A stretch of 16,711 nucleotides of DNA. It comes from Candidatus Nomurabacteria bacterium (GTDB lineage Bacteria; Patescibacteriota; Minisyncoccia; Phycocordibacterales; UBA9973). How positions within the stretch are numbered: position 1 is the stretch's first letter; each line of letters opens with the position of its first letter. A model generated the notes under the pieces. It worked only from the letters and a program-made list of their open reading frames with translations. It had not been told where the DNA came from and did no database searches. Of the stretch, positions 1-5,995 are shown in pieces. Both the position numbers and the translations under genes were made by a program. The stretch covers positions 1 through 16,711 of the forward strand of contig JAHFNF010000009.1 of assembly GCA_023267515.1 (NCBI GenBank), in the 5' to 3' direction.

Positions 1-1
1 T

Positions 2-271
2 CCTAGATTTTCTACAGATCAAGGTGCTGGAGCACTCACACCTATATCCACTGTTTCTCCTGTGGAACAAATAGCTTGTCCAGATGCTGGTCATGTTACC
101 TATTTTGGTCCTTCAACTCTCTCAGGTGTCTCATGTGCTATAGTAGATGGAACGACCTGTACTTCTAGAAAAGGTTATGTAGAATGTTATCCTGGTCCTC
201 AAAACAGCCAGGCATGTCGGTGTGAACTTGCTGGTGCAGTTCAACCCTCTTCTTCTACTTTAACGCAATAA
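2..271 (+). CDS. C-terminal part of an unrecognised cysteine-rich protein (5' end outside window)
   Basis: The frame is open from base 2 to a TAA at 269-271, giving the last 89 residues of a longer protein. A GTG at 62 could be read as a start, but nothing marks it as one and the frame continues upstream of it. The segment is rich in Ser, Thr, Pro and Gly, has six cysteines (an even number, compatible with disulfides) and ends in a Ser/Thr-rich tail. No membrane segment or catalytic motif is visible. This composition suggests an exported or surface protein, which is inference. The gene is followed 21 nt later by a strong intrinsic terminator, so it is the last gene of its transcription unit. 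I do not recognise the family. Confidence 0.6.
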   Translation, partial: PRFSTDQGAGALTPISTVSPVEQIACPDAGHVTYFGPSTLSGVSCAIVDGTTCTSRKGYVECYPGPQNSQACRCELAGAVQPSSSTLTQ

Positions 272-292
272 CTTCAAATTATTTTTAACGCT

Positions 293-320
293 ACCAATAA
301 TCCCCTTCGGGGGATTTTTG
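293..320 (+). terminator. Intrinsic terminator with UUCG tetraloop
   Basis: The stem AATCCCC (299-305) pairs with GGGGATT (310-316) around a TTCG tetraloop and runs into a short T tract. An outer stem ACCAA (293-297) with TTGGT (318-322) extends it after one T-T mismatch. It ends the upstream cysteine-rich gene. Its 3' end overlaps the extended -10 element of the rnhA promoter. Confidence 0.85.
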
Positions 321-327
321 GTATAAT
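319..327 (+). promoter_or_regulatory. Extended -10 promoter for rnhA-comEC, predicted leaderless
   Basis: TGG followed by TATAAT (322-327) is a full extended -10 box. No good -35 hexamer lies 16-18 nt upstream, which fits an extended -10 promoter. Transcription would begin about 7 nt downstream, essentially at the rnhA ATG (334), so the mRNA would be leaderless. The TGG lies inside the 3' arm of the terminator's outer stem. Confidence 0.65.
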
Positions 328-333
328 GGGGGA

Positions 334-798
334 ATGGGAGATATGATAAAGATTTATACAGATGGATCTGCAAGGGGGAATCCGGGCGCGGGTGGATGGG
401 CGGGTATATTACTCCAAGGGAAAAAGGTAGTAGAGATTGGTGGAAGGGCTGATCACGCTACAAACAACCAGATGGAGTTGACTGCCTGCATTGAAGCCTT
501 GAAACATTTAAAGACTTTGACTAACCAAAGTGAGGTGGAGATTTTTTGCGATTCAAAATATGTGATTTTGGGGATTACGGAGTGGATTTTTAATTGGCAA
601 AAGAATAATTGGCGGAATACCGCTAAAAAACCCGTTCTGAACAAAGAATTATGGGAAGAACTTTTTGAACTGACCGAAGAATTTAAACCAAAATGGACTT
701 ATGTAGAAGGGCATGCTGGAAATAAATGGAACGAAAGAGCGGATGTTATTGCTACATCTTTTGCCGACAAAGAACCAATAAAATTAGCTGGCAAATAA
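334..798 (+). CDS. rnhA: Ribonuclease HI
   Basis: This enzyme cleaves the RNA strand of RNA-DNA hybrids in the cytoplasm, removing R-loops and primers. The 154-residue length matches bacterial RNase HI. The four acidic metal ligands are visible: D10 in IYTDGSARGNPG, E48 in NNQMELTA, D73 in FCDSKY and D137 in NERADVIA. The catalytic-loop histidine is H127 in VEGHAGN. With the ATG at 334 the D10/E48 numbering equals that of the E. coli enzyme. A second in-frame ATG at 343 is possible, but the first lies at the predicted transcription start and would be read from a leaderless message. The next gene, comEC, starts directly after the stop codon, so the two are probably translated from one mRNA. 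Confidence 0.95.
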   Translation: MGDMIKIYTDGSARGNPGAGGWAGILLQGKKVVEIGGRADHATNNQMELTACIEALKHLKTLTNQSEVEIFCDSKYVILGITEWIFNWQKNNWRNTAKKPVLNKELWEELFELTEEFKPKWTYVEGHAGNKWNERADVIATSFADKEPIKLAGK

Positions 799-2259
799 AT
801 GCGAGACAAGATTTTATATACAGGAAGTTTTGGATTTGTATTCGGAGTGCTCTTGCGCTCTTTTGTTTTTACTAATTTTCATGTAGCTATTCTAGTCGGA
901 ATTATTTCCTTTGCTTTGTTTCTGTTTTTCTATTTAATTTCTAAAAATAAGTGGGGAATTATATTTAGTATTTTTATACTTACTTTTTCACTCGGGATCA
1001 TAAGGTTCCATATTTCTGACAAACCAGCGCCAGAAGTTTTAGAATCGCAGGTGGATATTAAAGCGGAATTTTCTGGTGAAATTGTAGATGAGCCTGATAC
1101 AAGAGAAACTAATCAAAAACTCACAGTACTTTTAGATTCTAAAACAAAAGTACTATTAACCACAGGATTGGATGAAAATTATAAATACGGAGATACTTTA
1201 AATTTTACAGGTAAATTAGAAAAGCCCGAAAACTTTGAAACGGATTACGGAAAAGAGTTTGATTATATAAATTATTTACGTAAAGATGGGATTTTTTATA
1301 TTGTAAGTTATCCGAATATTGAAGTTACTGATAGTGGAGGAGGCAACCCTATAAAACGCATTTTATTTTCAGCTAAAGAAAAATTCTTAGAAAAAATGAA
1401 TAAGGCTATCCCGGAACCGGAGTCGTTATTAATGGGTGGATTGATTTTAGGGGAGAAGTCTTCTTTTAGCCAGGCATTAAGGCAATCTTTTGTAAATACT
1501 GGGACGATTCACATCGTGGCGCTCTCTGGCTACAACGTCACCATTGTGGCCGAGTGGATTATGAAAATGCTCGCATTTTTGCCTAGAAACGTCGCTTTAA
1601 GCGGGGGAATTCTAGGCATTATTCTTTTTGTCATAATGGCTGGCGGGCAGTCCACGGCTGTGCGAGCAGGCATTATGGCGACTCTTGCCCTTACAGCTCG
1701 TGCTACTGGGCGAACTTATGATGTGGGGCGAGGGCTTGTATTGGCGGGCGTCGCTATGATTTTAATTAATCCCTTTGTGCTAGTTTATGATGTTTCCTTT
1801 CAGCTTTCTTTTATAGCGACAGTGGCAGTAATATTTCTTTCTCCCAGACTAGAACAGTACTTCTTTTGGATTAAATGGAAGTGGCTTCGTGATATTGTCG
1901 CCGTGACTTTTGCCGCTTATATTTTTGTTCTGCCATTTATTTTATACAAGATGGGTAATCTTTCTCTCGTTGCACTTCCAGCAAACTTTTTAATTCTGCC
2001 TTTTATTCCTTTCACGATGATACTTGGTTTCATTACTGGCTTTGCTGGTTTAATTTTCTTTCCGCTTTCGTTGCCATTCGGTTATTTTTCATATTTCTTA
2101 CTTCACTACGAGCTCGCTATCGTGAGTTTTTTCTCCAATATTCCTTTTGCCGCCATAGCTCTGTCAAATTTCCCGCTAGTTTTAACGGTTCTGATTTATG
2201 TAATTTTTATTTGGAAGCTCTTCGGCAAGAGTATTACGAAGTGGCTTTTACAAAATTAG
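799..2259 (+). CDS. comEC: ComEC-type DNA uptake channel, membrane part (no metallo-beta-lactamase domain)
   Basis: ComEC/Rec2 forms the inner-membrane channel that brings single-stranded DNA into the cell during natural transformation. This 486-residue protein has N-terminal helices (about 8-70), an OB-fold-like DUF4131 region (about 85-178), and the multi-helix competence domain (about 205-475). The competence signatures HIVALSGYNVTIV (238-250) and QSTAVRAGIMATLAL (284-298) are clear. The C-terminal metallo-beta-lactamase domain of full-length ComEC (usually 700-800 residues) is missing; a matching stand-alone gene lies at 2887-3750 beyond the oppositely oriented sod gene. The start directly abuts the rnhA stop (TAAATG) with no Shine-Dalgarno sequence. 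Its last 26 bases overlap the 3' end of sod tail to tail. Confidence 0.9.
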   Translation: MRDKILYTGSFGFVFGVLLRSFVFTNFHVAILVGIISFALFLFFYLISKNKWGIIFSIFILTFSLGIIRFHISDKPAPEVLESQVDIKAEFSGEIVDEPDTRETNQKLTVLLDSKTKVLLTTGLDENYKYGDTLNFTGKLEKPENFETDYGKEFDYINYLRKDGIFYIVSYPNIEVTDSGGGNPIKRILFSAKEKFLEKMNKAIPEPESLLMGGLILGEKSSFSQALRQSFVNTGTIHIVALSGYNVTIVAEWIMKMLAFLPRNVALSGGILGIILFVIMAGGQSTAVRAGIMATLALTARATGRTYDVGRGLVLAGVAMILINPFVLVYDVSFQLSFIATVAVIFLSPRLEQYFFWIKWKWLRDIVAVTFAAYIFVLPFILYKMGNLSLVALPANFLILPFIPFTMILGFITGFAGLIFFPLSLPFGYFSYFLLHYELAIVSFFSNIPFAAIALSNFPLVLTVLIYVIFIWKLFGKSITKWLLQN

Positions 2260-2848
2260 ATTCAATCGCTTCCCAGTTTAGATTCTCAAAAAAAGCTTCA
2301 ATATACTTTTTCTTTTCGCTTGTCGGATAGTCATACACATAAGCATGCTCCCACATATCAAGGGCTAGAATCATTTCGCAACCATTCAATTGCCCTAAAT
2401 GCTGTTCATCAACCCAAGAGGCAAGCAAGCGGTCATCTTTTTTATCATACCAAAGCACGGCCCAGCCGACTCCGCGCGTGAGCGCGATATTTTTAAACCC
2501 CATCAGGAATATTTCTACCGACATACAATCCAAAGCGATTTTTTTTGCCAAGGCGCTTTCTAGATTCAATGCTTTTGCTCCGCCTGAGAGGGAAGAGAAA
2601 TAAATTTCGTGATTGCGCATACCGTTGTATTCAAAGGAGAAGCGCCTGAAAAGCTCCGCGATAATGTACCCATTGTCTTCGCCGTTTCTAAACATTCCTT
2701 CCGAGAGTTCGCTCATTTTTTCGACATTGGAATTAGCGTTGTTCACATATCCGGTATAAAGTTTCAAATGCTCTTCAATGTTTTTCTTGGAGATACCCTT
2801 GAGTTCTGGGATATTAAATTTTTGTTCTTGAAATTTTGGTATATTCAT
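2234..2848 (-). CDS. sod: Superoxide dismutase, Fe/Mn family
   Basis: The enzyme disproportionates superoxide to oxygen and hydrogen peroxide. The 204 residues have the family order: N-terminal helical hairpin with H27 and YVNN (34-37), second ligand H80 in GMRNHEIYF, and third and fourth ligands D164 and H168 in DMWEHAYVYDY. The spacing from H27 to the conserved Tyr34 is one residue shorter than in human MnSOD or E. coli FeSOD, and the usual KHH is replaced by KLY. The outer-sphere Gln/His position is represented by Gln149/His150. Metal choice (Fe, Mn or both) cannot be read from this. No signal peptide is seen, so it should be cytoplasmic. It shares a 38-base divergent promoter region with the metallo-beta-lactamase gene and overlaps comEC at its 3' end. 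Confidence 0.93.
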   Translation of the reverse strand: MNIPKFQEQKFNIPELKGISKKNIEEHLKLYTGYVNNANSNVEKMSELSEGMFRNGEDNGYIIAELFRRFSFEYNGMRNHEIYFSSLSGGAKALNLESALAKKIALDCMSVEIFLMGFKNIALTRGVGWAVLWYDKKDDRLLASWVDEQHLGQLNGCEMILALDMWEHAYVYDYPTSEKKKYIEAFFENLNWEAIESNFVKATS

Positions 2849-2875
2849 ATTTTTTATTGTTATTTGTAATATACT

Positions 2876-2882
2876 TATTATA
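2876..2882. promoter_or_regulatory. Overlapping divergent -10 boxes for sod and the metallo-beta-lactamase gene
   Basis: TATTAT (2876-2881) on the plus strand lies 5 nt before the ATG at 2887, giving a leaderless or nearly leaderless message. On the minus strand the same bases, shifted by one, read TATAAT (2882 to 2877), which would start sod transcription near 2870 with a leader of about 22 nt. Neither has a convincing -35. Simultaneous use would be mutually exclusive because the boxes overlap. Confidence 0.45.
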
Positions 2883-2886
2883 CCTT

Positions 2887-3750
2887 ATGATGCAAAATTA
2901 CAGAAAACGGCCGATTTTTTTCGTTTTTCTTGCTCTTTTAGGAATCAGCATTTTTATCTGGATTTTGGTATTTCAGAGTGAAGCGCACAAATACCTTAAA
3001 TTTGCAGCGTTAGATATAGGTCAGGGCGATGCTCTTTTTATAGAATCTCCAGCCGGTACGCAAATACTTATCGACGGCGGACCGGCGAAGAAGATTCTAG
3101 GAGTATTGCCGAAGGTGATGCCATTTTATGACAGAAAAATTGATGCTATTGTAATAACCAATCCTGATGCAGACCATATCGCCGGATTTTTGGATATTTT
3201 GAAAAATTATAAAGTAGGCCTCGTTATTGAGCCAGGGACTTGGAATGACTCCAAGACTTATAAAAATCTGGAAGCAGAAATTAAAAGGCAGAAGATTCCA
3301 GATATCCTTGCGCGAAAGGGGGTGAAGATTGATTTGGGTGCGGGCGCCGTGATTGATATTTTATTTCCAGACCGCGATGTATCAAATTGGACTACAAATG
3401 ATGGCTCCATCGTTGCACGCCTCTCTTATGGAAAAAATTCTGTGATGCTCACAGGGGATGCAACTAAAAAGACCGAAGGCATAGTACTTTCAGAAAATCC
3501 TCCACAATCTTTAAAGTCCGACATTCTAAAAGTCGGGCATCACGGCTCTAAAACTTCTTCGTCGCCTGAATTTGTCCAAGCTGTTTCTCCAACATACGCA
3601 ATCATTTCAGATGGCAAAAACAACAAATACGGACATCCACATCAAGAAACGTTAAACACTCTCACCAAATTTGGCACAAAAATTCTCCGTACTGACTTAC
3701 TTGGTACGATAATATTTAAAAGCGATGGGACTAGTTTTTACGTTAATTAA
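2887..3750 (+). CDS. ComEC-like metallo-beta-lactamase domain protein, membrane anchored
   Basis: This 287-residue protein corresponds to the C-terminal domain of ComEC, here a separate gene. After a single N-terminal membrane helix (about 10-29) the metallo-beta-lactamase fold follows: DIGQGDA (43-49), LIDGG (61-65), TNPDADHIAGF (91-101), TGD (189-191), LKVGHHGSKTSSS (214-226) and NNKYGHPH (245-252). In full-length ComEC the domain is thought to act as the nuclease that degrades the non-transported strand. The first metal-ligand position of the HxHxDH motif is Asn92 rather than His, so activity may differ. The frame stays open back to a TTG at 2836, but that start would fall inside sod; ATG 2887 (or the adjacent 2890) beside a -10 box is preferred. 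It probably works with the ComEC membrane gene at 799-2259. Confidence 0.88.
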   Translation: MMQNYRKRPIFFVFLALLGISIFIWILVFQSEAHKYLKFAALDIGQGDALFIESPAGTQILIDGGPAKKILGVLPKVMPFYDRKIDAIVITNPDADHIAGFLDILKNYKVGLVIEPGTWNDSKTYKNLEAEIKRQKIPDILARKGVKIDLGAGAVIDILFPDRDVSNWTTNDGSIVARLSYGKNSVMLTGDATKKTEGIVLSENPPQSLKSDILKVGHHGSKTSSSPEFVQAVSPTYAIISDGKNNKYGHPHQETLNTLTKFGTKILRTDLLGTIIFKSDGTSFYVN

Positions 3751-3752
3751 CA

Positions 3753-3781
3753 TTGACAACATTAGCCAAATACAATATAAT
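3753..3781 (+). promoter_or_regulatory. Consensus sigma-70 promoter (TTGACA, 17 nt, TATAAT)
   Basis: TTGACA at 3753-3758 and TATAAT at 3776-3781 are both perfect hexamers at the ideal 17-nt spacing. Transcription should start near 3788, giving an unusually long leader of about 116 nt before the membrane-protein ATG at 3904. The leader has no Shine-Dalgarno sequence. AGTAA at the predicted +1 (3788-3792) can pair with TTACT (3814-3818), a weak 5' hairpin. Confidence 0.85.
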
Positions 3782-3903
3782 ATATTTAGTAATTAGTTTC
3801 TTGAAAAAAGTTTTTACTGGAACGATAGTAGATTGAAATAGTTTGCTAATGAAGTCATTGGCCAGCTATTCAGTTTATCTATCTAACCTTTAAAACTATA
3901 ACC

Positions 3904-4449
3904 ATGAAAAACAACATCAACTTTATTCCGAGCCAATCTATCACTATGATTGGCACATTCTTAATTTGCGTTTTCCTTTATTCCCAAGTGGGGTTTGATA
4001 CTACACTCTGGTCATGCTGCCTCATTGCAGCGGGTCTATATGGTGTAGGTTTCAAGGGGGCATCAGCTGTCGCAGGGGCTGCCATAATTGTATTTGGGTT
4101 AATGATGATAGCTTTTCACTTGCCTTACAGCGACTGGCAGAAAGCGTTCTGGATAATATTTGGTATCGTTACAACTCTTGTTCCAGCTATTAGGTCACGA
4201 ACTGATTTCAGGAGAGGCGACAAATTATCAAAGTGGAAAACTGCGCTCTTTGTTCTTCTCTTGGTAGTTATTCTGGGAAAAGGTTTTTATAATATGGTGT
4301 TAGGAGACCGAATCGGTCTTTACCGGATTATAGCGTTTTCAATGTTTCTTTGCGCAGTGTTATCTTTTTTTGAAAAGGTGCTGCAAGTTCGCAACCGTTC
4401 ATTGGTCAAGAGGACCCTAAAATACGTTGATACTTTTTCACCCGAATAA
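3904..4449 (+). CDS. Unrecognised six-helix membrane protein
   Basis: The 181-residue protein is hydrophobic, with about six predicted membrane segments (roughly 12-28, 34-50, 54-72, 81-96, 112-130 and 139-157). Charged loops separate helices 4 and 5 (RSRTDFRRGDKLSKWK, 97-112), and a basic C-terminal tail follows (about 161-175). No catalytic motif, metal-binding cluster or transporter signature is visible, and I do not recognise the family. It stands alone: its own perfect promoter lies upstream, a long leader precedes it, and a bidirectional terminator follows 20-60 bases after its stop. The strong promoter implies substantial transcription. The ATG at 3904 is the first start in the frame after the leader; no ribosome binding site supports it. 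Confidence 0.75.
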   Translation: MKNNINFIPSQSITMIGTFLICVFLYSQVGFDTTLWSCCLIAAGLYGVGFKGASAVAGAAIIVFGLMMIAFHLPYSDWQKAFWIIFGIVTTLVPAIRSRTDFRRGDKLSKWKTALFVLLLVVILGKGFYNMVLGDRIGLYRIIAFSMFLCAVLSFFEKVLQVRNRSLVKRTLKYVDTFSPE

Positions 4450-4470
4450 AAAATTTTACGACTTATAAAT

Positions 4471-4509
4471 AAAAAGTCCGCCCGAGTTTCTCTGGCGGAT
4501 TTTTATTTT
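4471..4509. terminator. Bidirectional intrinsic terminator between the membrane-protein gene and rpmB
   Basis: TCCGCC (4477-4482) pairs with GGCGGA (4494-4499). The loop can fold further through GAG (4484-4486) and CTC (4490-4492). T-rich sequence follows on the plus strand (4500-4509) and an A run precedes it (4471-4475), which is the U tract for minus-strand transcripts. It can end both converging genes. The plus-strand T run overlaps the rpmB stop codon. Confidence 0.85.
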
Positions 4510-4748
4510 ATCACTCCTGCTTTCTTGAGGGTGGCATAGGCACCGTTTTTGGCAAGTGTGCGCATGCCACTAGTTGAGATTTCTAGGTTGAAATATTTAC
4601 CAAGCTCAGGAACAAAAACCCTCTTTTTCTGGAGGTTTGGATACTTGCGGACTTTGCCGGTCGGGTTGAATTTGGTCGCACGAGTACGATTGGAGTATCC
4701 GCCTCCTACGAGTGAGCCCTTTTTAGTTATAACGCAGATTTTTGCCAT
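4503..4748 (-). CDS. rpmB: Large-subunit ribosomal protein bL28
   Basis: This is an 81-residue bL28, a small protein of the 50S subunit. The family pattern is visible: MAKICVITKKG at the N terminus, SNRTRATK (19-26), the core PNLQKKRVFVPELGKYF (37-53), and a C-terminal STSGMRTLAKNGAYATLKKAG segment (58-78) that matches the conserved helix. The N-terminal TGKxxxxGN pattern is changed to TKKGSLVGGGYSN. The gene stands alone on the minus strand, divergent from the M50 protease gene, with a 60-base shared upstream region and a bidirectional terminator at its 3' end. The start is the only sensible one because MAK is the standard N terminus. Confidence 0.95.
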   Translation of the reverse strand: MAKICVITKKGSLVGGGYSNRTRATKFNPTGKVRKYPNLQKKRVFVPELGKYFNLEISTSGMRTLAKNGAYATLKKAGVIK

Positions 4749-4770
4749 AAGTTTATTTCTATTAAAACGT

Positions 4771-4788
4771 TTTTATGCTAACATAAAA
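4771..4788. promoter_or_regulatory. Perfect inverted repeat in the rpmB / M50 protease divergent promoter region
   Basis: TTTTATG (4771-4777), a CTAA spacer, and CATAAAA (4782-4788) form a perfect 7-bp inverted repeat. Each strand contains a -10-like hexamer in it: TATGCT (4774-4779) towards the protease gene and TATGTT (4785 to 4780) towards rpmB. It could be a symmetrical divergent promoter or an operator. On the minus strand a second possible promoter, TTGCAA-17-TAGCAT, overlaps the same repeat. Confidence 0.4.
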
Positions 4789-4808
4789 GGAGTTTAATTG
4801 CAATAATT

Positions 4809-5441
4809 ATGAGCAGTACGGACACAATTTTTTACATAGTGATTTTGATTTTTTCCGTGATAGTGCACGAGATTTCGCACGGCTTTATGGCGGAGCGTTT
4901 TGGTGATCATACGGCTCGTTTTGCCGGGCGTCTCACTTTAAATCCGCTACGGCATTTAGATTTATTCGGCTCAATTATTTTGCCTATTCTTCTTATTGTC
5001 ACCAAGGCTGGCTTTATCATTGGTTGGGCAAAACCTGTGCCTTACAACCCAAATAATTTCAAAAATCACAAGTGGGGGACAATCGCAGTGGCCTCTGCGG
5101 GAATACTTGCCAATATTTTTATTGCTTTGTTATTTGGTATCGCTATTCGTCTTGGATATTACCTCAATATTGTCTCTGATTCTTTTTATTTTATTACTGG
5201 GATGGTGGTATTTGTGAATGTACTTTTAGCTTTTTTTAATCTGATGCCGTTTTCGCCACTCGATGGCTCTAAAATACTTTTTGCCTTATTGCCAGAGCGT
5301 TTTAGATCTATTGAAGTCCTATTTGAGAGGTATTCTATCTTTATTTTCTTAATTTTTATTTTCTTCATTTGGACTCGTATTTTCCCTTATATCCTTTATG
5401 TTCATATTCTTATCACTGGCACTGCGCCCCCTTTCTTTTAA
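4809..5441 (+). CDS. Site-2 protease family (M50) intramembrane zinc metalloprotease
   Basis: S2P-type proteases cut membrane-spanning substrates inside the bilayer. This 210-residue protein has the zinc motif HEISH (20-24) in the first membrane helix and the third ligand Asp152 in NLMPFSPLDGSKIL (144-157). The AGRLTLNPLRHLDLFGSIILP (39-59) and GWAKPVPYNP (72-81) stretches are typical of the short, PDZ-less bacterial branch. About five to six membrane helices are present. The substrate is unknown and neighbours give no hint. AAAAGGAG (4785-4792) is the only good Shine-Dalgarno-like sequence in the window, but it lies 16 nt before the ATG, farther than usual. An in-frame ATT at 4797 would be closer but is a rare start. 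Confidence 0.92.
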   Translation: MSSTDTIFYIVILIFSVIVHEISHGFMAERFGDHTARFAGRLTLNPLRHLDLFGSIILPILLIVTKAGFIIGWAKPVPYNPNNFKNHKWGTIAVASAGILANIFIALLFGIAIRLGYYLNIVSDSFYFITGMVVFVNVLLAFFNLMPFSPLDGSKILFALLPERFRSIEVLFERYSIFIFLIFIFFIWTRIFPYILYVHILITGTAPPFF

Positions 5442-5467
5442 CTTTATCTGTTCCGTTACCAGAGAGC

Positions 5468-5496
5468 TTGTATTTTATAAGCTGATATAGTATATT
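5468..5496 (+). promoter_or_regulatory. Promoter of the rpsL-rpsG-fusA operon
   Basis: TTGTAT (5468-5473) and TATATT (5491-5496) are separated by 17 nt. Four of six and five of six bases match consensus. The predicted start is near 5503, which is the first base of the leader hairpin. An overlapping TAGTAT (5488-5493), the -10 form seen at tuf and rpsS, is also present but at poor spacing. Confidence 0.6.
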
Positions 5497-5502
5497 GATT
5501 GG

Positions 5503-5522
5503 AATAGCCGATAGGGGCTATT
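5503..5522 (+). promoter_or_regulatory. Leader hairpin at the predicted +1 of the str operon
   Basis: AATAGCC (5503-5509) pairs perfectly with GGCTATT (5516-5522) around a six-base loop GATAGG, and is followed by TTGTTT. It begins 7 nt after the -10 box. It may be an attenuator, a binding site for a ribosomal protein, or a 5' stability hairpin. The same arrangement occurs before tuf and rpsS. Confidence 0.55.
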
Positions 5523-5543
5523 TTGTTTACTCAATTAGGTTTT

Positions 5544-5969
5544 ATGCCGACAATCAATCAATTAATTAAAAAAAGCAGGAGCAAAATCAAGCAGAAATCA
5601 AAAGCGGTGGCTTTGGCGCGTGGATTCAACGTCCTAAAAAACCGCCCAGTATTTTACCCAGCTCCTTTCAAGCGAGGTGTTTGCGTCAAGGTGACTACCA
5701 CTACTCCTAAAAAGCCGAACTCCGCTCTCCGAAAAATTGCTCGTGTCCGCCTTACAAATGGCATGGAAGTGACTGCGTATATTCCCGGCGAAGGGCATAA
5801 TCTACAAGAACACTCGGTGGTGATGCTTCGTGGTGGACGTGTAAAGGACTTGATCGGAGTGCGATACCACATCGTCCGTGGCGTGCTCGATACCCAAGGA
5901 GTGGAAAAGCGCCGACAGGGAAGATCACTTTACGGAAATAAGAAACCAAAGAAAGACAGTAAAAAATAA
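5544..5969 (+). CDS. rpsL: Small-subunit ribosomal protein uS12
   Basis: uS12 sits at the decoding centre of the 30S subunit and affects accuracy. The start [10 protein letters not shown] at 5544 is the standard N terminus; a TTG seven codons upstream is rejected. The 141 residues carry [14 protein letters not shown] (51-64), [12 protein letters not shown] (80-91) and [17 protein letters not shown] (97-113). Two features are unusual. About 13 extra residues (roughly 24-42) lie before PFKRGVC compared with E. coli. The near-universal Pro of KDLPGVRYH is Ile104; in E. coli this proline is a site of streptomycin resistance and dependence mutations. It is the first gene of the str operon, 26 bases before rpsG. 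Confidence 0.96.
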   Translation: MPTINQLIKKSRSKIKQKSKAVALARGFNVLKNRPVFYPAPFKRGVCVKVTTTTPKKPNSALRKIARVRLTNGMEVTAYIPGEGHNLQEHSVVMLRGGRVKDLIGVRYHIVRGVLDTQGVEKRRQGRSLYGNKKPKKDSKK

Positions 5970-5995
5970 TTGAGGAAATAATTTTTAAATAAAAA

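Noticed and set aside
2218-2231. CTCTT-CGGC-AAGAG hairpin near the comEC/sod junction as a terminator
   Set aside because: Only 5 bp and without a U tract in either direction; it lies within comEC coding sequence.
2836-2886. TTG start giving a longer metallo-beta-lactamase protein
   Set aside because: It would overlap the sod coding region and lie upstream of the likely -10 box; ATG 2887 fits better and keeps the anchor helix intact.
3849-3893. 14-codon open frame in the leader of the membrane-protein gene (MKSLASYSVYLSNL)
   Set aside because: No ribosome binding site, no run of regulatory codons and no attenuator structure. An open frame this short is expected by chance.
4785-4800. AAAAGGAG with an ATT start at 4797 for the M50 protease
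   Set aside because: ATT starts are very rare; the ATG at 4809 gives a normal N terminus, although the spacing from the AAAAGGAG is long.
5523-5543. TTG start seven codons upstream of rpsL
   Set aside because: The standard uS12 N terminus MPTINQL begins at the ATG at 5544, and the TTG lies within the leader right after the hairpin.
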